Positions 59,241 through 64,000 of a DNA stretch of 64,000 nt are shown in pieces. The notes beneath the pieces are model-generated. The model did no database searches, was not told where the DNA came from, and saw only the letters and a program-made list of their open reading frames with translations. This DNA is from Pseudomonas psychrophila HA-4 (GTDB lineage Bacteria > Pseudomonadota > Gammaproteobacteria > Pseudomonadales > Pseudomonadaceae): positions 1 to 64,000 of the forward strand of contig NZ_ALJC01000115.1 in the NCBI RefSeq assembly GCF_000282975.1, read 5' to 3'. The translations under genes and the position numbers were made by a program. The first letter of the stretch is position 1. Each line of letters begins with the position of its first letter.

Positions 59241-62200
59241 TCAAAAAGAGAAGGCCTTGTGGTCGCTGCCGAGGTACGAGGCGGTATCTGCCAACACCTC
59301 ATCCAGTTGCGCCAGCAAGGTTGCATGGCGCAGCAACTCATAATGGCCACTCGTCAACACCGTGTGGCTGGCTCCGGCACCGATTTGCGCTGCATGCACC
59401 CGGCGCTCGTCCTCGCGCCCGGCCACCCACCAGTGATGCGCCTGCACGCGGGTCTGCGGCAATGAGCGCTGAGCCAACGCCAAGTGCTTGAGCCGTGCAC
59501 CGACTGCAAAGATATGACTCAACTCCGCAGCCCCCAATACGCCGTGCTCATTGAGCGCCGTCGCCGCCTCAATCACCTGCTCCGCGCCCCTCTGTTCATC
59601 GCGCACCAGCGCCTGCGCCTCGGCCTCGCTCACGCCCAGCACAAAGCGCAAAAAGTCCTGCACATCTTCACGCTCATCACTGGCCTCGGCCGTCCCGGCC
59701 ACATAACTGTCAACTAAGCCTGCAAAAGCCACCTCTTGGCCCTGGGCCTCAAGCGCCTGCGCCACCAGCAAGGTCAACGCCCCGCCGAGCGACCAGCCGA
59801 GCAGGTGATACGGGCCATGCGCCTGCTGCTGACGAATGCGCTCGGCGTACGCCTGCGCCATCGCGTGCAACGAATCGTCGTGCCACGCCGGGTCCAACAA
59901 CATGCGGCACTGCACGCCATAGACGCTGCGGCGCCCGTCTAATTTACGGGCCAGCGGCTCATAGTCGAACACCGTGCCAAACCCGGCGTGCAGGCAAAAC
60001 AACGGCGGTACCTCACTCACCCGACTGTTCAGCGCCAGCAGCGGGTCGGGCGCGCTTACCGCCACCAACGGTTCATACCCACTCAGCTCGGCAATACACG
60101 GCTTTTGCATCAGGTCGCGCAGCTTGAGGCTTACACCCAACTCAGGTTGATTGCGCACCCGCGAGATGACTTTCAGCACCTGCAGCGAATCGCCGCCCAG
60201 CTCGAAGAAGTTATCGTCGATGCCCACCCGATCCAGCCCCAACACGTCTTGCCAGATCTTAACCAGCGCCCGTTCCAGCGCATTGCGCGGCGCACGGTAA
60301 TGGCCCTGGGCTAGTTGCGGTTCGGGCAAGGCGCGGCGATCCAATTTGCCGTTGGCAGACAACGGCAAGCGCGCCAATTGCACCATATGCGCAGGCACCA
60401 TGTAATCCGGCAGATGCGCCTGCACGTGCGCTTTCAACTCGCGTTCCAGCGCCGCACCGGCCGGGGCGACCACATAACCCACCAACTGCTTGCCGGTCGC
60501 GCCCTCAATCACGTTGACCGCCGCGTCCTGCACGCCTTCACATTGACGCAGGCACGCTTCGATTTCGCCCAGTTCAATACGGAAACCGCGAATTTTCACC
60601 TGCTGGTCTAAACGTCCCAGGTAGTCGATCACCCCATCTGCACGCTGGCGCACCCGATCACCGGTGCGGTACATGCGCCCGCCCGTGCCATCGAACGGGT
60701 CCGGCACAAAGCGCTCGGCGCTCAAACCTGGCTGCTGATGATAGCCGCGAGCCAGGCATTCACCGCCCAGATACAACTCGCCACTGACACCCGCAGGCAA
60801 CGGGTTCATGTCCGCATCCAGCACATACACCCCACGCCCCGCCACCCGACGACCAATCGGCGCATAGGCCGCGTCACAACACTCAGTCACTTCGGCGCGC
60901 CACAACAGCGGCGTGACCACGGTTTCAGTTGGGCCGTAACCATTCACCAATCGCTGCGGTCGCAAAGCGCGCTTGACCCACTCAAAGCTTGCCTCCGGCA
61001 CCGCATCCCCGCCAAAGCAGTACGTATGAACCGCCGGGGGATTGCCCTGCACCAGCGCCACTTCAGCCAGTTGTTGCAGGTAGGCAGGCGGAAAGCACGC
61101 CACCGTCACCTGCTGCTGATGCAGCACCTGCAAGGTCTGCTCCGGGGTCCACAGGTTGTCGTCACGAATCACCAAGCTGCCACCGGCCAGCAACACGCTC
61201 AGCCAGCGCTCTTGCGCGCCATCGAAGGCGAACGACATAAAGTGCAGTTCGCGGCTCGCCGGGCTCAGCTCGTAGAGCTCAATAATGCCCTGACAATGCC
61301 GCGCAATCGGCTCACGGGCCACCGCCACACCTTTGGGCTTGCCCGTGGAACCCGAGGTGTAAATCAGGTAGGCCAAGTGCGCGGGCAGTGACTCGACCTC
61401 ATGAGGCACGCCTTGCAGCTCTGCCCACGGATCGAGCACCAAGCGTGGGATTGCCGTATCAAAGGCCACGCGCTGATCAACATCGCGGTGGCACAGCAGC
61501 AGGTTCGCGCCCGAATCCGCCAGCATGAATGCCAGTCGCTCAGCTGGATAATCCAGGTCCAACGGTAGATAGGCCGCCCCCGCCTTGAGCACCGCCAAAA
61601 ACGCCACAATCGTTTGCTCCGAACGAGGTAACGCCACCGCCACCACCTGTTCCGGGCCGATACCCCGCGCTTGCAACTGCACGGCCAAGCCATTGGCTTG
61701 CCGCTCCAACTCGGCGTAGCTCAGCTCGCGGCCATCACAGCTAAGCGCTCTGGCGTGAGGTTGACGTGTCACCTGATGACTAAAACCCTGCACAAGATCA
61801 GCGACCGGCGTGGCCGCTTGCGCCAACTCGACACGGCCGTTCGGCAAGCCGATTTCACCGAGCACACAGTCAGCGTCGTTTGGCAGCCGCGCCAACACGC
61901 CTTCCAGTTGTTCTCTAATACGCTCAACCGAAACCGTATCAAACCGTTCGCGCAGGTACAGGTACTCCACTTCCAGCCCTTGATCGGTGGCGCTGACCAT
62001 CAAGTCCATCGGGAAGTTGGTCACGCCGCCGCTGCCAACTTCGGCAAATTTCAGCTCACCCTCCTGCTCGCCACGCAAGGCCCGGTCCACCGGATGGTTC
62101 TCGAACACGATGATGCTGTCGAACAGCCCTTGCCCGCCCTGCCCGGCCCAACGCTGTATATCCGCCAGCGGCGTGTGTTCGAAATCACGAATCGCCAAGT

Positions 62201-64000
62201 TGTAGTCCTGCAACTGGCGTAGCCAATCGCCCAACGCCTGCTGCGGATCAAGGGTCTGGATCACCGGCAAGGTGTTGATAAACAGCCCCAACATGTCTTG
62301 CGCCCCGGCCAACTGGGTCGGGCGCCCTGCCACCGTTGCACCGAAGGCCACGCTGCGTTGCCCGGTGTGACGCTGTAACAGCAGCAACCAGGCCGCCTGA
62401 ATCACCGTGTTCAAGGTCACGCGCTGGGCATTGGCGAAACGATGCAAACGCAGGGTCGCTTCGCTGTCGAGATAGCTATAAAGCACCCCATGCCCACTGC
62501 CTTGGGTATTAGCGGCATTGGCCAACATGCACGGGGCGTCCAGCGCCTGCAAACGCTCGCGCCAGAAGCCTTCGGCGGCGGTGGCGTCTTGGCGCCGCAA
62601 CCAACTGATGTAATCGGCATAACGCCCGCTCAGCAGCGGCAGAGGCTGTTTGGCATACACACGCAACATTTCACCCAGCAAGCGCGAAGCGCTCCAACCA
62701 TCGAGCAATAAGTGGTGATACGTCCAGATCATGTGGAACTGCGACTCACCCACGCGCACCAGAGTAAAACGCATCAACGGCGGGCAACTCAGGTCAAACC
62801 CTCGTGCCTGATCATCCGCCGCCAGCGCCTGCAAGGCCGATTCGGGCGTCACATGCTCACGCCAGTCCAGCTCAACTATTGGCAGTTGGGCGCGCAGGTA
62901 CACCGCCTGCAGCGGGTCTGCCAAGCCATCGCGCCACATAAAGGCGGCGCGCAACACCTCGTGGCGCTCGAACAAGGTGTGCCAAGCGGCGCGGAAGCGC
63001 TCCACCTGCAAACCCTCGACCGCCACGCTGAGCTGATTGACGTACAGGTTCAGTTCCGGCGACTCGATGCAATGGAACAGCATGCCCTGCTGCATCGGTG
63101 ACAGCGGGTACAGATCCGCCAACTGGCTGCGATCCACCTTCAGGGTGTCGGGCACCTGAACAAATGCCGGTGTTTCGAACACGTCCAGCACCTGCGGCTC
63201 GGCATTGATCGCCAGTGCCGCCAAGGCGCGAATGGTCTGCGCGGTGAACAATTGCTTCGGTGTAAAGGCCAGCCCGCGCACCCCGGCGCGGCTCACCGCT
63301 TGCAGGGAGATAATCGAATCGCCGCCCAGTTCGAAGAAGTTCTCAGTGACCCCAATCGCATCCAGCCCCAGCAGTTCCTGCCAGATCTCCACCAGCAGCG
63401 TTTCGGCAGCCGTACTCGGTGGCACACGCTCTGCGGCCTGTCGACTGGCCGCAGGCGCGGGCAGCGCCTGACGGTCCAGCTTGCCATTAGGGGTCAACGG
63501 CAGCGCCGCCAGACACATCACGTGCGCGGGCAACATATGCGCCGGCAAACGGCTGCGCAGATGCGTCATCAACCCTTCACGCAGCAGCGCTTCGTCGGTC
63601 AGCGGATCGCGGGCCACCACGTAACCCACCAATTGGCGACTGACCGGGCCTTCGCGGTCTATCACACAGGCTTCGCGAACGCCTTCGTGTTCCAGCAAAC
63701 AGGCTTCAATTTCGCCCAGCTCGATGCGGAAACCGCGAATCTTCACTTGCTGATCAATCCGCCCCAAGTACTCGACCACGCCGTCTTCGCGCAGGCGCGC
63801 TAAATCACCGCTGCGGTACAGCCGCGCACCGGGCACAAACGGATCGGGCACAAAGCGTTCAGCCGTCAGTTCCGGGCGTTGGTGATAGCCGCGAGCGATG
63901 CCTTCGCCGCCCAAGTACAGTTCACCGGCGACCCCAACCGGCAGCGGCTGCAAGCTGGCGTCGAGCACATACGCGCTGCGCTCGCCTACCGGTCGCCCGA
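59241..64000 (-). CDS. Non-ribosomal peptide synthetase, C-terminal part (A-T-C-A-T-TE)
   Basis: The frame is open to the right edge of the window, so only the 3' part of the gene is present (about 1586 codons). Counting from the GTG at 63968, order is: end of an A domain (to about 170), T domain with LGGDS near 218, C domain (about 265-690; SPMQQGMLFH and active-site YHHLLLDGWS), full A domain (about 725-1220; YTSGSTGKPKG, GYGPTET, NGKLDR), T domain with LGGDSLQ near 1280, and a type I thioesterase with GWSLGG. Reading the specificity positions by eye gives D-G-E-C-C-G-G-V-T-K, close in pattern to hydroxyornithine-type codes reported for pyoverdine synthetases. This suggests the terminal module of a PvdD-like siderophore synthetase, but lipopeptide or other products are possible. 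Confidence 0.9.
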   Translation of the reverse strand, partial: GRPVGERSAYVLDASLQPLPVGVAGELYLGGEGIARGYHQRPELTAERFVPDPFVPGARLYRSGDLARLREDGVVEYLGRIDQQVKIRGFRIELGEIEACLLEHEGVREACVIDREGPVSRQLVGYVVARDPLTDEALLREGLMTHLRSRLPAHMLPAHVMCLAALPLTPNGKLDRQALPAPAASRQAAERVPPSTAAETLLVEIWQELLGLDAIGVTENFFELGGDSIISLQAVSRAGVRGLAFTPKQLFTAQTIRALAALAINAEPQVLDVFETPAFVQVPDTLKVDRSQLADLYPLSPMQQGMLFHCIESPELNLYVNQLSVAVEGLQVERFRAAWHTLFERHEVLRAAFMWRDGLADPLQAVYLRAQLPIVELDWREHVTPESALQALAADDQARGFDLSCPPLMRFTLVRVGESQFHMIWTYHHLLLDGWSASRLLGEMLRVYAKQPLPLLSGRYADYISWLRRQDATAAEGFWRERLQALDAPCMLANAANTQGSGHGVLYSYLDSEATLRLHRFANAQRVTLNTVIQAAWLLLLQRHTGQRSVAFGATVAGRPTQLAGAQDMLGLFINTLPVIQTLDPQQALGDWLRQLQDYNLAIRDFEHTPLADIQRWAGQGGQGLFDSIIVFENHPVDRALRGEQEGELKFAEVGSGGVTNFPMDLMVSATDQGLEVEYLYLRERFDTVSVERIREQLEGVLARLPNDADCVLGEIGLPNGRVELAQAATPVADLVQGFSHQVTRQPHARALSCDGRELSYAELERQANGLAVQLQARGIGPEQVVAVALPRSEQTIVAFLAVLKAGAAYLPLDLDYPAERLAFMLADSGANLLLCHRDVDQRVAFDTAIPRLVLDPWAELQGVPHEVESLPAHLAYLIYTSGSTGKPKGVAVAREPIARHCQGIIELYELSPASRELHFMSFAFDGAQERWLSVLLAGGSLVIRDDNLWTPEQTLQVLHQQQVTVACFPPAYLQQLAEVALVQGNPPAVHTYCFGGDAVPEASFEWVKRALRPQRLVNGYGPTETVVTPLLWRAEVTECCDAAYAPIGRRVAGRGVYVLDADMNPLPAGVSGELYLGGECLARGYHQQPGLSAERFVPDPFDGTGGRMYRTGDRVRQRADGVIDYLGRLDQQVKIRGFRIELGEIEACLRQCEGVQDAAVNVIEGATGKQLVGYVVAPAGAALERELKAHVQAHLPDYMVPAHMVQLARLPLSANGKLDRRALPEPQLAQGHYRAPRNALERALVKIWQDVLGLDRVGIDDNFFELGGDSLQVLKVISRVRNQPELGVSLKLRDLMQKPCIAELSGYEPLVAVSAPDPLLALNSRVSEVPPLFCLHAGFGTVFDYEPLARKLDGRRSVYGVQCRMLLDPAWHDDSLHAMAQAYAERIRQQQAHGPYHLLGWSLGGALTLLVAQALEAQGQEVAFAGLVDSYVAGTAEASDEREDVQDFLRFVLGVSEAEAQALVRDEQRGAEQVIEAATALNEHGVLGAAELSHIFAVGARLKHLALAQRSLPQTRVQAHHWWVAGREDERRVHAAQIGAGASHTVLTSGHYELLRHATLLAQLDEVLADTASYLGSDHKAFSF

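Overview
The window is a chromosomal segment of a Pseudomonas, most likely of the fluorescens lineage. The evidence is its moderately high GC content, a complete wss-type acetylated-cellulose operon, gltX beside an Ala/Glu tRNA cluster, REP-like palindromes, and the terminal part of a large siderophore-type NRPS. I see no prophage, transposase or CRISPR array. It is a mosaic of metabolic and transport operons around one large exopolysaccharide operon.

Region by region. 1-0.2 kb: 5' end of a vgrG gene on the minus strand, cut by the window edge. 0.5-9.6 kb: a minus-strand catabolic cluster with an oligopeptide-type ABC transporter (ATPase fusion, two permeases, lipoprotein binding protein), an NtaA/DszA-type flavin monooxygenase and a Tas-like aldo/keto reductase. 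8.7-14.2 kb: a LysR regulator divergent from a sugar-acid operon (GguC/AraD1-type FAH-fold enzyme, GarD/UxaA-type dehydratase, 2-oxoglutarate semialdehyde dehydrogenase), with what looks like the stub of a deleted transporter between the first two genes. 14.3-16.3 kb: a small membrane protein, a LysE exporter and an AraC regulator. 16.4-18.3 kb: gamma-glutamylputrescine synthetase and its XRE-cupin regulator, preceded by a perfect inverted repeat that is a candidate operator. The matching oxidase, puuB, lies at 35.6 kb on the far side of the cellulose operon.

18.7-35.4 kb: tRNA-Gln, then wssABCDEFGHI on the minus strand from 34.1 down to 19.1 kb, then about 1.2 kb of gene-poor DNA and tRNA-Val. 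WssA is a ParA/MinD-like protein with an unusual N-terminus. WssB (BcsA) and WssC (BcsB) form the synthase, WssD is the periplasmic cellulase and WssE (BcsC) the export pore. WssF, WssG, WssH and WssI form an acetylation module resembling AlgX/F/I/J. Nearly every junction overlaps or is a few bases long, which indicates one transcript. FleQ-box-like sequences lie upstream of wssA.

35.6-53.2 kb: ordinary chromosomal genes, including puuB, an apparently inactive C39-like lipoprotein, TerC, nhaR, an MFS exporter, sstT, yceH, a shikimate-dehydrogenase-like gene, azlCD, dps, a methyltransferase, pbpG, an Hsp20 gene with a sigma-32-like promoter and a ROSE-type RNA thermometer, dusC and a thioesterase. 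Several small conserved-looking genes lie between them. 53.4-55.7 kb: a duplicated tRNA-Ala/tRNA-Glu pair and gltX. 55.9-58.2 kb: a 2-hydroxyacid dehydrogenase and an Nramp transporter. 58.3-64 kb: an HSL-type hydrolase directly downstream of the 3' end of an NRPS gene (A-T-C-A-T-TE). Its last A domain reads as a hydroxyornithine-like code, which suggests a pyoverdine-type siderophore.
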